DNA of 64,000 nucleotides from Microbulbifer variabilis (GCF_020524905.1 NZ_JAIVKI010000004.1:186001-250000); one strand, 5' to 3'. Counted from the stretch's first letter, positions 1 through 9,327 are shown. Made by a program: numbers and translations. The notes: a model not told the origin generated them from the sequence alone.

Positions 1-1
1 T

Positions 2-199
2 AAGATTGAGCTGGATAAAGCCACTATGGATCAAGTGATGAGCCGCCGTCCTAAAACGGTATCCGCCGAGACCCTGGCTGCGGAAGCACTGCGTATTATG
101 GAAGATTACAAAATCACCGCCCTTGTCGTAGAGGATGAAGCTCACTTCCCCATCGGCGTTTTACATATGCACGATATACTCCGCGCCGGCGTAATCTGA
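2..199 (+). CDS. kdsD: Arabinose-5-phosphate isomerase, C-terminal end (partial)
   Basis: The window opens inside a reading frame whose last 65 codons read as a CBS domain, ending in LHMHDILRAGVI and a TGA stop. In KdsD/KpsF, the isomerase converting ribulose 5-phosphate to arabinose 5-phosphate for Kdo synthesis, a sugar-isomerase (SIS) domain is followed by two CBS repeats that end this way. Only the last CBS repeat is present, so the SIS domain and catalytic residues cannot be checked. The next gene is kdsC, a later step of the same pathway, which supports the call. Confidence 0.85.
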   Translation, partial: KIELDKATMDQVMSRRPKTVSAETLAAEALRIMEDYKITALVVEDEAHFPIGVLHMHDILRAGVI

Positions 200-261
200 G
201 ATAATCAAACGATTTGCAGGGCAAATTGCCGCCCTGTAGTCAGCAAGTAAGGATAACTCTG

Positions 262-801
262 GTGGTTTCTGAAAAAGAAATAAGCGCTGCCCTGCAGAAA
301 GTACGCTGGTTGGTGTTGGATGTAGATGGCGTCCTCACCGACGGCAAACTCTATTTCGACAATAATGGCAATGAGCTGAAAACCTTTAATACCCTCGACG
401 GACACGGTATTAAGATGCTGCAAAATTCCGGGGTTCGCGTAGCCATTATTACAGGGCGTCGCAGCTCCGTAGTGGAACGCCGCGCTCACGACTTGGGAAT
501 CAGTAAACTGATTCAGGGACGCGAAGACAAATTTACCGCGCTACAGGAACTTTTGGCCGATGAGCCCTGCCGCCTGGAAGATATCGCCTACATCGGTGAT
601 GACTATCCAGACCTGCTGGTGATGACCCGTATCGGCTGTCCCATAGCCCCACCCAATGCTGCGATCCCAGTCAGAGAACGCGCTTTGTGGACAACCCAAG
701 CCCGCGGCGGAGAAGGCGCTGTGCGCGAAGTTTGTGATCGAATTATGAAGGCGCAGGGAACATTTGACTCGGCCCTTGCCCCCTATATTGGAGAGCAATA
801 A
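262..801 (+). CDS. kdsC: 3-deoxy-D-manno-octulosonate 8-phosphate phosphatase KdsC
   Basis: A HAD-superfamily phosphatase of 179 residues that removes phosphate from Kdo-8-phosphate in the cytoplasm. Motif I is DVDGVLTDG, with nucleophile Asp20 and acid/base Asp22. Motif II is IITGR with Thr64, and IGDDYPD supplies the late metal-binding aspartates. There is no cap domain, as expected for the small tetrameric KdsC type. The frame is open from a TTG at 214, but I place the start at GTG 262 because AAGGA lies 8 nt upstream and this matches family length. The stop overlaps the lptC start by one base, so the two are probably translationally coupled. Confidence 0.93.
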   Translation: MVSEKEISAALQKVRWLVLDVDGVLTDGKLYFDNNGNELKTFNTLDGHGIKMLQNSGVRVAIITGRRSSVVERRAHDLGISKLIQGREDKFTALQELLADEPCRLEDIAYIGDDYPDLLVMTRIGCPIAPPNAAIPVRERALWTTQARGGEGAVREVCDRIMKAQGTFDSALAPYIGEQ

Positions 802-1367
802 TGCGCACCTGGCTGCCGCTGCTATTAGTTGTATCGCTAATCAGTGTTGGCCTATGGCTATCGGAAAGCCCTCCAAATCAGCTGCTGGGGATATCCCCAA
901 CACCCGAGCAGTATGACAAGGCTGCAGAAATGATCATCCGAAATGCCAAGACACGACACTTTAATGAGGAAGGAAACCTAGCCTACCGGGTAGACGCGGA
1001 TCAGATAACCTACTACCAATTTAAACTTCGCGACCGAGCGGATCTGGCGGAACCCCGCATGCTCTTTTACGAGGATGACCAGCCGAAATGGCGTACTGAG
1101 TCCCGCCAGGGAGTCGCTTACAACCGTGGTGAACGATTAGTCCTGAGTGGCGATGTGGTAATTGATGAACTACCCGCCCCTGGCGGTATCAAATTGGAAA
1201 CATCAAGCATTACGATTCTGCCCGCGAAGGAATTCGCCGAGACAGACAAAGTTGTTACTATTAGCTCTGGCCCTAACCGCACCACGGGGAAGGGTATGCG
1301 CGCTTACCTGAATGAAGACCGGATGGAAATCCTATCTGACGTAAAGAGCATCTATGACACTGACTAA
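801..1367 (+). CDS. lptC: LPS export system protein LptC
   Basis: A bitopic inner-membrane protein of 188 residues. It has one N-terminal hydrophobic segment (about residues 3-20) and a periplasmic beta-jellyroll domain that takes LPS from LptBFG and passes it to LptA. Sequence similarity in this family is weak. The call rests on the membrane anchor, the length, phrases such as YRVDADQITYYQ typical of the YrbK/LptC fold, and the position between kdsC and lptA. It overlaps both neighbours: one base with kdsC and 14 bases with lptA. Confidence 0.9.
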   Translation: MRTWLPLLLVVSLISVGLWLSESPPNQLLGISPTPEQYDKAAEMIIRNAKTRHFNEEGNLAYRVDADQITYYQFKLRDRADLAEPRMLFYEDDQPKWRTESRQGVAYNRGERLVLSGDVVIDELPAPGGIKLETSSITILPAKEFAETDKVVTISSGPNRTTGKGMRAYLNEDRMEILSDVKSIYDTD

Positions 1368-1911
1368 ATACAGCCAACTGTTCAAAATCTCCGCTATTGC
1401 AGCGCTGGCGCTCACAGCCTCAGTGGCTGTTGCACTGCCCGAAGATCGCCAACAGCGGATCAACATCAGTTCTGATGCAATGAATGCAGGCCTCAATAAT
1501 AACTTAGTGGTATATAACAAAAACGTTGTTATAACCCAGGGCTCTTTGAAAATTCAGGCCGACCGCGTAGAAGTTTACTTCACTCCAGAAAAAGAAATCA
1601 GTCGCGTCGTAGCTGTAGGCAAGCCTGCACATTTCCAACAAAAAATTCTTCAAGGCGAGAACCCTGTGAAGGCCAGAGCCCAGCGTATTGTTTACCAGGT
1701 GGGCTCTGAAGAGCTGCAACTTACAGGTAAAGCTCATGTTGATCGTGAAGGCAACACACTGGCAGCGGAAAAAATTGATTACGACCTCACTACGGAACAA
1801 ATGAGTGCCAAAGGCCAAACAGGTAAAGGGCGCGTAGAAATGACATGGAAGCCCGAGAAAAAAGAGAATCCACAAGGCGCCAGTGACAACCAAGAGCAGC
1901 AAAACCCCTAA
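1354..1911 (+). CDS. lptA: Periplasmic LPS-binding bridge protein LptA
   Basis: Secreted OstA-family protein of 185 residues. A Sec signal peptide covers roughly residues 1-28 (a Lys near the N-terminus, then an Ala/Leu-rich core). The mature part has the LptA layout: INISSDAMNAGLNNN, a run of amphipathic beta strands (QGSLKIQADRVEVYF) and a charged Gln/Glu-rich tail. LptA oligomers form the periplasmic bridge carrying LPS from LptC to LptD. The start lies inside the end of lptC in another frame, so translation is probably coupled. Confidence 0.92.
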   Translation: MTLTKYSQLFKISAIAALALTASVAVALPEDRQQRINISSDAMNAGLNNNLVVYNKNVVITQGSLKIQADRVEVYFTPEKEISRVVAVGKPAHFQQKILQGENPVKARAQRIVYQVGSEELQLTGKAHVDREGNTLAAEKIDYDLTTEQMSAKGQTGKGRVEMTWKPEKKENPQGASDNQEQQNP

Positions 1912-1997
1912 CTGCCACTCAGGCATCAAGCAACAGATATTATTTGCACCGGCGGGCATCACTCTGCCCGCGGCATGGATAGATTTCGGTACACAAT

Positions 1998-2723
1998 ATG
2001 CCAACGCTCAAAGCGTTACACCTCGCGAAACAGTATAAAAAAAGAAAAGTTGTCCAGGATGTCACCGTCAGTGTTTCCAGTGGGCAGGTTGTCGGCCTTC
2101 TCGGCCCCAACGGCGCTGGAAAAACCACCTGCTTCTATATGATTGCCGGATTGGTTCAGGCCGATGCAGGAAGGGTGATGATCGACAATGAAGATATTAC
2201 CCGGCTGTCGATGCACGGGCGCGCACGTAAAGGCATCGGCTACCTGCCCCAAGAGGCTTCCGTATTCCGCCGCCTGAGTGTAAAAGACAATATTCTTGCC
2301 ATCCTAGAAACCCGCAAAGACCTCTCGCGAGCCGAACGACAGCAACAGGCTCAATCCCTACTCGAAGAATTTAACATTACCCATATTGAACACAGTTTGG
2401 GTATGGCACTCTCCGGGGGCGAGCGCCGCAGAGTGGAAATTGCCCGCGCCCTGGCCACCAATCCCAGTTTTGTCTTGCTGGATGAGCCCTTTGCAGGGGT
2501 AGATCCCATATCGGTGAACGATATCAAAGAAATCATCCGCCACTTGCGAGATCGAGATATAGGAGTACTCATCACCGACCACAATGTGCGCGAGACTCTC
2601 GATATTTGTGAGACCGCTTACATTGTCAGCGAGGGCCACATAATCGCTGCTGGCACGCCGGAAGATGTACTTGCCAATCAGCAGGTCCGGGAAGTTTATT
2701 TAGGACATGAGTTTACCATTTAA
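1998..2723 (+). CDS. lptB: LPS export ABC transporter ATP-binding protein LptB
   Basis: Cytoplasmic ATPase of 241 residues that powers LPS extraction by the LptFG pair, which is not in this window. Walker A is GPNGAGKT (36-43), the Q-loop is YLPQEAS near residue 85, the signature is LSGGE (138-142) and Walker B is LLDEP with catalytic Glu163, followed by the H-loop in [10 protein letters not shown]. Length and the GHEFTI ending fit LptB. It lies 86 nt after lptA on the same strand and closes the LPS half of the cluster. Confidence 0.96.
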   Translation: MPTLKALHLAKQYKKRKVVQDVTVSVSSGQVVGLLGPNGAGKTTCFYMIAGLVQADAGRVMIDNEDITRLSMHGRARKGIGYLPQEASVFRRLSVKDNILAILETRKDLSRAERQQQAQSLLEEFNITHIEHSLGMALSGGERRRVEIARALATNPSFVLLDEPFAGVDPISVNDIKEIIRHLRDRDIGVLITDHNVRETLDICETAYIVSEGHIIAAGTPEDVLANQQVREVYLGHEFTI

Positions 2724-2916
2724 AATAAAGCGGCAATCTCCATCCTTAATTTTCTCAATAGAAGCTCAATTTCTCACACTTCTGCTGTTGCGACCCCAGC
2801 CTTCATCTCGTAGTCGGCACGTTTATTGCTTGTAATAAATTATAGGGAGGGGTAGTCTGCGCCATCTTAGGAAAAATTGATCGAGACACGGTCTTATCGG
2901 CCAGCGGCTCTCCACT

Positions 2917-4374
2917 ATGAAGCAGTCACTACAGCTTAAGCTCGGCACACAACTGACCATGACCCCCCAGTTGCAACAGGCGATCCGCCTTCTGCAACTG
3001 TCTACCCTCGACCTACAGCAAGAGGTTCAGGCGGCACTGGATAGCAATCCAATGCTGGAGGCGGATAGCGAGGAACAACCCTCAAACATAGAGAGTGGCC
3101 AATCTCTGACCGAGCACGAGTCAGAGCAGACGCAGGACAACACATCACAAGCGGCTGAGGAACGAGAGCTTGCGGAGGGAGACTGGGACCAGGCAATTCC
3201 CGACGAACTTCCTGTCGACTCCCGATGGGATGACATCTATACCAGTCACAGCGGGAATTCCGAGCTGGAAACCTCCGGCTATGAGCGCAATTCCACCTCT
3301 ATAGATTTACAAGACCACCTGCGCTGGCAGCTGAATCTCACTCCCTTATCCGAGCAGGATAAGTGGATTGGTGAAAACCTAATTGACGGCATAAGCCCCA
3401 GTGGCCTCCTCGGGACTTCGGTAGAGGATGTTGCCTCCTCATTGGCAATAGATGAAGATGAAGTCCTTGCGGTCTTAAAGACCATCCAACAGTTCGAACC
3501 CGTCGGCTGTGGGGCTCGAGATTTAAAAGAGTGCCTGCAATTACAACTGCAACAGTTGCCGCCAACTACCCCATGGCTCGACCAAGCGCAAAGCATCATT
3601 GAAAAATACTTAGACTTACTCGGCAAAAGAGATTTTCGCCAGTTGAGTCGGCGCACTCGCCTTAACGAGGCCCAGCTCGGCGAGGCCATTCGCTTGATCC
3701 AGACGTTAAATCCCAATCCGGGAGAGAGCTTTGGTGGGCAGGAGCCGGACTATGTGATCCCGGACATCATCGTTTCCCGCAAAGCCCTGCGCTGGCAAGT
3801 GGAATTGAATGCAGAAATCACTCCCAAGATTCGAATCAATAGCCACTACGCCTCAATGGTTAAGCGCGCGGACAACTCCAGGGATAACAACTTTTTACGA
3901 GACCATCTGCAGGAAGCTCGCTGGTTTATGAAAAGCCTGCAGAGTCGCCATGAAACATTATTAAGAGTGGCCAACTGTATTGTCGAAAAGCAGCAAGGCT
4001 TTTTTGAAGAAGGGCCCGAAGCCATGCGTCCCATGGTACTGGCGGACGTGGCCGAGTCCATTGGTATGCACGAGTCCACCATCTCCCGTGTAACCACCCA
4101 AAAGTACATGCTCACACCCCGTGGGGTCTTTGAACTCAAGTATTTCTTTTCAAGCCACGTGAGCACAGACTCCGGTGAGGATGCCTCCTCAACGGCCATT
4201 CGCGCCTTGATCAAAAAGTTGATTGAAGCAGAAACGCCTCGCAAGCCACTATCCGACAATAAAATCACCCAAGAACTGGACAAGCAGGGCATTCAAGTGG
4301 CCCGTCGCACAGTAGCTAAGTATCGCGAATCAATGGGTATCCCTTCCTCAAGTGAAAGGAAGCGCCTAGTTTAA
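2917..4374 (+). CDS. rpoN: RNA polymerase sigma-54 factor RpoN
   Basis: Sigma-54 of 485 residues, which directs RNA polymerase to -24/-12 promoters that need an AAA+ activator. The Gln/Leu-rich region I (LQLKLGTQLTMTPQLQQAIRLLQLS) starts at residue 4. An acidic region II covers about 55-125, and the core-binding domain and HTH (DVAESIGMHESTISRVT) follow. The RpoN box ARRTVAKYRE is at 462-471. The 193-nt spacer after lptB may carry its own promoter. Position between lptB and hpf-ptsN-rapZ is the usual gammaproteobacterial arrangement. Confidence 0.97.
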   Translation: MKQSLQLKLGTQLTMTPQLQQAIRLLQLSTLDLQQEVQAALDSNPMLEADSEEQPSNIESGQSLTEHESEQTQDNTSQAAEERELAEGDWDQAIPDELPVDSRWDDIYTSHSGNSELETSGYERNSTSIDLQDHLRWQLNLTPLSEQDKWIGENLIDGISPSGLLGTSVEDVASSLAIDEDEVLAVLKTIQQFEPVGCGARDLKECLQLQLQQLPPTTPWLDQAQSIIEKYLDLLGKRDFRQLSRRTRLNEAQLGEAIRLIQTLNPNPGESFGGQEPDYVIPDIIVSRKALRWQVELNAEITPKIRINSHYASMVKRADNSRDNNFLRDHLQEARWFMKSLQSRHETLLRVANCIVEKQQGFFEEGPEAMRPMVLADVAESIGMHESTISRVTTQKYMLTPRGVFELKYFFSSHVSTDSGEDASSTAIRALIKKLIEAETPRKPLSDNKITQELDKQGIQVARRTVAKYRESMGIPSSSERKRLV

Positions 4375-4555
4375 TTTACTCGTACCAGTCGCGACCAAAG
4401 AGGCGAAGTAGGTCATAGTCTGGCGCCAGTTGCTACGTCTTCGCAACCGAACCCCAAACTTTGAGTGTATCCTTCCATTCTGGGCCACTTCCTAGTAGGG
4501 TTGCGACCCGAAAGGAGGCTCGCCGTATTGTGATGCACCTGGTAAGGAGAAATCC

Positions 4556-4846
4556 ATGCAGATCAACATTAGTGGTCACCACGTCGATGTTACCTCTCCA
4601 ATGCGCAACTACTGTGAGAACAAGCTGGAAAAGCTCTCAAGGCATTATGACAACATAACCAACGCGCAAGTTATCCTATCTGTAGATAAGTTGATCCAGA
4701 AAGCCGAAGCCCGAGTACATATTAATGGTCACGACCTCTGTGCGGGCTCGGAAGACAAAGATATGTACGCGGCCATCGATGCGCTTACAGACAAGTTGGA
4801 CCGCCAACTGAAGAAACACAAAGAGAAGTTGCAGAACCACCGCTGA
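4556..4846 (+). CDS. hpf: Short ribosome hibernation promoting factor HPF
   Basis: Short-form HPF/YhbH of 96 residues. It binds the 30S decoding region and drives ribosome dimerisation in stationary phase, together with RMF where present. It starts MQINISGHHVDVT and shows the basic beta-alpha pattern of the S30AE family, with no C-terminal dimerisation domain. The start at 4556 follows GTAAGGAG by 6-7 nt. The downstream ptsN begins 4 nt after the stop, so the two are likely one transcript with rpoN. Confidence 0.93.
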   Translation: MQINISGHHVDVTSPMRNYCENKLEKLSRHYDNITNAQVILSVDKLIQKAEARVHINGHDLCAGSEDKDMYAAIDALTDKLDRQLKKHKEKLQNHR

Positions 4847-4849
4847 ACT

Positions 4850-5311
4850 ATGACACTGGAAGCTTTACTCTCTCCCCGCCTCAGCCTTTGCCACTTGGCG
4901 GGGAGCAGCAAAAAGAAATTGCTGCTCAACATCGCCCAGGCCATCGCCGAACAACATCCACAGCATGACTCCGACACCATATTCAACCAATTGATAGCTC
5001 GAGAGCGCCTGGGTTCGACCGGCATTGGCGAAGGTGTAGCCATCCCTCACTGCCGCCTTCCTGGCTGTAATCAACCTATAGGCGTGCTTTGCACAATCGA
5101 ACCTGCCATAGATTTCGACGCTATCGATAGACAACCTGTCGACTTGCTCTTTGTCTTACTAGTCCCTGAAGATTCAGAACAACAACACCTGGATACACTG
5201 GCAGAAATTGCAGCGCTCTTTTCCAACAGCCAGGTCCGGGACAAGTTGAGAAAAGCCGAAAGTAGTGACGAGCTCTACGCCCTAGCCATAGATTCTGCCG
5301 CAGCGGCCTGA
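4850..5311 (+). CDS. ptsN: PTS IIA-like nitrogen regulatory protein PtsN (EIIA-Ntr)
   Basis: A 153-residue EIIA of the fructose/mannitol family. It acts in regulation rather than sugar transport by receiving phosphate from NPr. The phosphorylation site is His67 in GVAIPHCRLP, preceded by ERLGSTGIGEG, the canonical PtsN motif. The NPr gene follows two genes downstream, while EI-Ntr is not in the window. It starts 4 nt after hpf. Known roles in the family include potassium transport and nitrogen/carbon balance; which apply here cannot be told from sequence. Confidence 0.95.
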   Translation: MTLEALLSPRLSLCHLAGSSKKKLLLNIAQAIAEQHPQHDSDTIFNQLIARERLGSTGIGEGVAIPHCRLPGCNQPIGVLCTIEPAIDFDAIDRQPVDLLFVLLVPEDSEQQHLDTLAEIAALFSNSQVRDKLRKAESSDELYALAIDSAAAA

Positions 5312-5444
5312 TTCAGGTTTTGTACTTTTATTCTGGTAGCAACAGAGACTCTGCTGAGTCCTGTTTTTATAATTACCGACAGGAATAAAAACACCATTTT
5401 TTGGACGATTAAATGGTATAAAGAGCTAAAAAGAGGGGGTTCCC

Positions 5445-6305
5445 ATGCGCTTGGTCATTATCAGCGGCCGCTCAGGCTCCGGTAAAAGCTCCGCACTACA
5501 ATTGCTCGAAGATGTGGGCTTTAACTGTATTGATAACCTACCAATCAGCCTACTACCCGAACTGATTAAACGGGCTGAGCAACAAACCCCAAAAGGGGAC
5601 ACTCCCCTGGCTCTGGGGGTAGACGCACGCAACCTCTGGCAGGATATCAAGCAGGCTCCACGTGTTATTGAAGCCCTGCGCAGTACTGGCGTCCGATGTG
5701 ACATTATCTACCTGGATGCCCGTGAACCCGTCCTGGTACAGCGTTTTAGTGAGACCCGCCGAAAACACCCCCTCAGCAATGACTGCACCCACTTACTCGA
5801 AGCCTTAAAACAAGAAAGGGAATTGCTGACGCCAATCTCAGTCATGGCGGATATGGTGATCGATACCAGCAACCTTAGCCTTCACGAGTTGCGAGAGCTG
5901 ATTAAAAGCCGAGTGGTGGGTGAACACTCAGAGGGAATGGCGATCCTTTTTCAGTCATTCGGCTTCAAATATGGGGTACCCGTGGATGCCGACCTGATGT
6001 TCGACTTGCGCTGTCTGCCTAATCCCTATTGGGAGCCCAGCCTGAGAAAAAAAACCGGGTTGGACCCTGAAGTAGCCGAATTCTTACGCTCCCATCCAAA
6101 AACCAACAAGATGGAAGCGGATATCACAGGCTTTTTAGAGAACTGGCTGCCCTCCTTCCAAGAGAGCAACCGCAGCTATACCTGCATTTCCATTGGTTGT
6201 ACCGGCGGAAGGCACCGATCGGTATATATGGTTGAGCAATTGGCTCGAACTTTCCTCCACAGATTTGGCAATATTCAAGTCCGTCACCGCGAACAACAGA
6301 GATAG
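5445..6305 (+). CDS. rapZ: RNase adapter protein / nucleotide-binding RapZ
   Basis: A 286-residue YvcJ/RapZ protein. The P-loop GRSGSGKSS (8-16) leads into the conserved DVGFNCIDNLP. The C-terminal RNA-binding domain carries DLMFDLRCLPNP and the signature CTGGRHRSVYM. In E. coli, RapZ presents the sRNA GlmZ to RNase E and so controls amino-sugar synthesis. Whether a GlmY/GlmZ pair exists here cannot be seen. It sits between ptsN and the NPr gene, the usual order. Confidence 0.96.
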   Translation: MRLVIISGRSGSGKSSALQLLEDVGFNCIDNLPISLLPELIKRAEQQTPKGDTPLALGVDARNLWQDIKQAPRVIEALRSTGVRCDIIYLDAREPVLVQRFSETRRKHPLSNDCTHLLEALKQERELLTPISVMADMVIDTSNLSLHELRELIKSRVVGEHSEGMAILFQSFGFKYGVPVDADLMFDLRCLPNPYWEPSLRKKTGLDPEVAEFLRSHPKTNKMEADITGFLENWLPSFQESNRSYTCISIGCTGGRHRSVYMVEQLARTFLHRFGNIQVRHREQQR

Positions 6306-6325
6306 TCGAAACACCCCAAGCCCCT

Positions 6326-6595
6326 ATGCAAAAGCAGCACCTCACCATCATTAACAAACTCGGGCTACACGCTCGCGCCGCCAGTAAATTTGCCCAGACT
6401 TCTGCCCGATTTTCTTCAAATATCAAGGTGAACTGCGGGGACAGATCCGTGGACGGTAAAAGCGTGATGGCGCTCATGCTGCTTGCCGCTGGCCAGGGGA
6501 CTGAGCTTGAGTTGGAAGTAGAGGGTCGTGATGAAAGCGACGCACTCGATGCCCTCTGCACCCTTGTCTCAGAGCGCTTCGGCGAAGCCGAGTAG
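6326..6595 (+). CDS. ptsO: Phosphocarrier protein NPr (HPr family)
   Basis: HPr-fold phosphocarrier of 89 residues. The active-site histidine is His15 in KLGLHARAAS, and Ser46 lies in the DGKSVMAL motif at the place of the HPr regulatory serine. It relays phosphate from EI-Ntr to PtsN. It starts 20 nt after rapZ. Being in the rpoN cluster rather than a sugar PTS operon, it should be the nitrogen-branch NPr. Confidence 0.93.
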   Translation: MQKQHLTIINKLGLHARAASKFAQTSARFSSNIKVNCGDRSVDGKSVMALMLLAAGQGTELELEVEGRDESDALDALCTLVSERFGEAE

Positions 6596-6701
6596 TTTGC
6601 AAAGGCAACCAGCAGTAGATAGAGTCCGCCATGGTATATAAACGCCACAACCCTTCCGTGGCCTCTGCCCCCTAATCACCGCTGAGCAGTAAGGATTTAT
6701 C

Positions 6702-8069
6702 GTGTCCAGCCCACCCCAAGCCGAAATCAAGTTCCGCGCGCAAAACCAGCTCAGTGAGTTGTTCGCTGCTCTCGATAGTGGTACCGGGCAGGAAGTCCGG
6801 CGCATGCTCAAAACCCTAACGCCCCAGAGCATTGCGCAACTGCTGGAAAGCTCACCCCCGCGTATCCGCCAGGTTCTGTGGAATCTGATCGACCGGGATG
6901 TCGAGGGGGAGGTTCTGCAGGAGCTGACCGACGAAGTGCGCAGCCAGATCCTCGACACCATGGATACCGAGGAGATGGTAGAGATCATGGAGGGGCTGGA
7001 CGCGGACGATATCGCCGATATCCTCCAGCAACTCCCAGAGCGGGTGGTCTCGGAAGTCCTCTCTGCAATGAGCGAAACCGACCGCCTGCGGGTGGAAAGT
7101 GTTCTCGCTTACGATGAGCGTACTGCGGGCGGCCTAATGGACACCGATACTATTTCGGTGCGTCCTAATCTTAGTCTGGATGTGGTGCTGCGCTACCTGC
7201 GCCGCCATGAACAGCTGCCGGAGTCCACTGACAGTTTGTTTGTGGTCAATCGTCAGGGCCAATATATCGGGCTACTACCGCTTTCCAAGCTTCTCACCAC
7301 AGACCCATCTGTCACCGTTCGCGAAGTGGTCAATACCGATGTGGAGCCTATACCCGCAGATATGCGCGATACCGAAGTGGCACGGTTATTTGAAAAGTAT
7401 GACTGGATCACCGCACCGGTAGTGGATGAGGACAACCGCCTACTGGGTCGAATCACTATCGATGATGTCGTCGACGTCATCCGCGAGGGCGCTGACCACT
7501 CCCTGATGAGCATGGCGGGCCTCGATGAAGAAGAGGACACCTTTGCCCCTGTTAGACGCACTGCGCGAAGACGCGCCCTGTGGCTGGGTATCAACCTACT
7601 TACTGCCCTGTTAGCTTCCTGGGTCATCAGCCTGTTCCAGAATACGCTGGATAAGGTCGTTGCCCTGGCCGTTTTGATGCCCATTGTCGCGAGTATGGGC
7701 GGGGTGGCTGGCAGTCAAACACTCACCGTAGTGATCAGAGGTATGGCGCTGGGGCAGATTGGTAAGAGCAACCTCAGCTGGCTACTCTCGAGGGAACTCG
7801 GATCAGCAGCTCTAAACGCCCTGCTATGGTCCCTGGTTATGGGACTGATCGCCGCGCTATGGTTTGACGACATTACCATTGCAGTCATCATTGTTGCCGC
7901 AATGGTCATCAATTTGATCGTAGCAGCGATGGCAGGGGCAATTTTACCGGTTGTATTGCGGGCAATGCGAATCGATCCGGCATTGGCCGGTAGCGTCGCA
8001 CTAACAACCGTTACCGATGTGGTAGGGTTCATGTCCTTCCTGGGCCTTGCCACCTGGCATTTTGGCTGA
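6702..8069 (+). CDS. mgtE: Magnesium transporter MgtE
   Basis: A 455-residue Mg2+ channel/transporter. An N-terminal superhelical MgtE_N domain (about 30-130, with the acidic DTEEMVEIMEGLDADDIADIL) is followed by two CBS domains (about 135-260) that sense cytosolic Mg2+. Five transmembrane helices lie beyond about residue 285. The pore region has MPIVASMGGVAGSQ, and the last helices contain ALTTVTDVVGFMSF with the conserved Asp. The start is GTG at 6702 after AAGGA. It lies 106 nt downstream of the NPr gene on the same strand. Confidence 0.95.
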   Translation: MSSPPQAEIKFRAQNQLSELFAALDSGTGQEVRRMLKTLTPQSIAQLLESSPPRIRQVLWNLIDRDVEGEVLQELTDEVRSQILDTMDTEEMVEIMEGLDADDIADILQQLPERVVSEVLSAMSETDRLRVESVLAYDERTAGGLMDTDTISVRPNLSLDVVLRYLRRHEQLPESTDSLFVVNRQGQYIGLLPLSKLLTTDPSVTVREVVNTDVEPIPADMRDTEVARLFEKYDWITAPVVDEDNRLLGRITIDDVVDVIREGADHSLMSMAGLDEEEDTFAPVRRTARRRALWLGINLLTALLASWVISLFQNTLDKVVALAVLMPIVASMGGVAGSQTLTVVIRGMALGQIGKSNLSWLLSRELGSAALNALLWSLVMGLIAALWFDDITIAVIIVAAMVINLIVAAMAGAILPVVLRAMRIDPALAGSVALTTVTDVVGFMSFLGLATWHFG

Positions 8070-8133
8070 GAGGCAATACACTGCCTGCTCAAACAGAACC
8101 GGGGCAACCCGGAACTTATACACGGAAATCCAG

Positions 8134-8643
8134 ATGTACGAATACGACGACGAAGACCTGCCCAAGAGCAAGACGCAGGTGAAAAAGGAAATGCACGAGT
8201 TGCAGGCCCTGGGCAAGCAATTGACCGAGCTATCGAAAGGCCAGCTCGCCGAAGTGCCCATTGACGAGGATATGCGCGAGGCAATCGATACTCTGGGACG
8301 AATCAAGTCTAACGAGGCGCGCCGCCGTCAAATACAATATATCGGCAAACTGATGCGCAGTGCCGACCACGAGGCCATTGAAGCCGTACTGGATAAATTC
8401 AAAGAACGGGACCAACAGCACCTACGCTTTGACAAAATGGCAGAAGACTGGCGCAGGCGTTTGCTTGAAGAAGGTAACAGTGCCCAGGGTGCCTTGTTTG
8501 ATCAATATCCCCAGATAGACCACCAACAACTACGTCAACTCGTACGCGACTCCCTGCGCGAAATCAAAAATAGTAAGCCCCCCAGCAATCAACGCAAGCT
8601 GTTCCGCTACCTGCGGGATTACTTTATTCAGTCTTCACCGTAA
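8134..8643 (+). CDS. darP: Ribosome biogenesis factor DarP (YjgA/DUF615)
   Basis: A highly charged 169-residue DUF615 protein. The family (YjgA, now DarP) associates with late 50S precursors and promotes peptidyl-transferase centre maturation. The family core is visible in KSKTQVKKEMHELQALGKQL, the IDEDMREAIDTLGRIK block and the final FRYLRDYF. The frame is open from 8047, but the first ATG consistent with the family is 8134. A hairpin terminator lies 23 nt after the stop. Confidence 0.9.
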   Translation: MYEYDDEDLPKSKTQVKKEMHELQALGKQLTELSKGQLAEVPIDEDMREAIDTLGRIKSNEARRRQIQYIGKLMRSADHEAIEAVLDKFKERDQQHLRFDKMAEDWRRRLLEEGNSAQGALFDQYPQIDHQQLRQLVRDSLREIKNSKPPSNQRKLFRYLRDYFIQSSP

Positions 8644-8665
8644 TCAAAAATCACCATTACACTAC

Positions 8666-8688
8666 TTGGGCGGCCTAGCACCGCCCAA
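8666..8688. terminator. Bidirectional hairpin terminator between darP and msrB
   Basis: An 8-bp perfect stem, TTGGGCGG / CCGCCCAA, closes a 7-nt loop and is followed by AAAATCTT. It sits between two convergent genes (darP ending at 8643, msrB ending at 8794). The A/T flanks on both sides could let it stop transcription from either direction. Confidence 0.7.
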
Positions 8689-8793
8689 AAATCTTATTGG
8701 CTAATGTTAAAACCAATCTATCCATCGGTAAGCGTTGTTAGAAAAATTCCGTTCTTTTTCACCTCTGCCCAATTTGGCTATAAGTCCAGTCAG

Positions 8794-9327
8794 TTACTGT
8801 TCTAGTCCCGCTGCAGGCTCAAAATCCAGGGCCAGAGAATTCAGGCAATACCTCAAATTTGTCGGGGGGGGACCGTCCTTAAAAACATGTCCCAGGTGCT
8901 CACCGCACTTCGATAAAACTTCTGTACGCCTAAGGCCCCAGCTGAAATCGTCTTTTAATACGACATTTTGCGGGTAAGCTACATCCCAAAAACTCGGCCA
9001 GCCGGTACCCGATTTAAATTTGTGCTTGGAACTGAATACCGGTAAACGACAACCTGCGGTGATGTAGACCCCCTCTTTTTCGTTGTATAACAGCTCGCCG
9101 CTAAAAGCCCGCTCAGTATCCCCCTTCCAAAGAACCTTGAATCGGTCTTCAGGAAGTAACTGTTTCCACAACGACTTGGGAATCTGCTCCAGGCCTTTGC
9201 CCTCAGCGATACGCGTCTTGGCTTCCGCCAATGTCATATTTTGAATTCTCTGGTCATCGGCTTCTGAGCAGGCCGATAAAACCAGGATTAACGCCACCAG
9301 GGGCCATAGGGCCGAAGACTTCACCAT
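8794..9327 (-). CDS. msrB: Peptide-methionine (R)-S-oxide reductase MsrB, predicted lipoprotein
   Basis: MsrB reduces the R epimer of methionine sulfoxide in proteins. The 177-residue product has a lipoprotein signal (LSAC, lipidated Cys20), so it should act in the periplasm, probably on the inner face of the outer membrane. The catalytic core is SGTGWPSFWD, GEHLGHVFKDGPPPT and RYCLNS with Cys161 as nucleophile. Only single cysteines (93 and 141) stand where zinc-binding MsrBs have CxxC pairs, so structural zinc is probably absent. Start at 9327 is chosen because AGGAG lies just upstream; longer upstream codons do not look like MsrB. There is no fused MsrA. Confidence 0.9.
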   Translation of the reverse strand: MVKSSALWPLVALILVLSACSEADDQRIQNMTLAEAKTRIAEGKGLEQIPKSLWKQLLPEDRFKVLWKGDTERAFSGELLYNEKEGVYITAGCRLPVFSSKHKFKSGTGWPSFWDVAYPQNVVLKDDFSWGLRRTEVLSKCGEHLGHVFKDGPPPTNLRYCLNSLALDFEPAAGLEQ

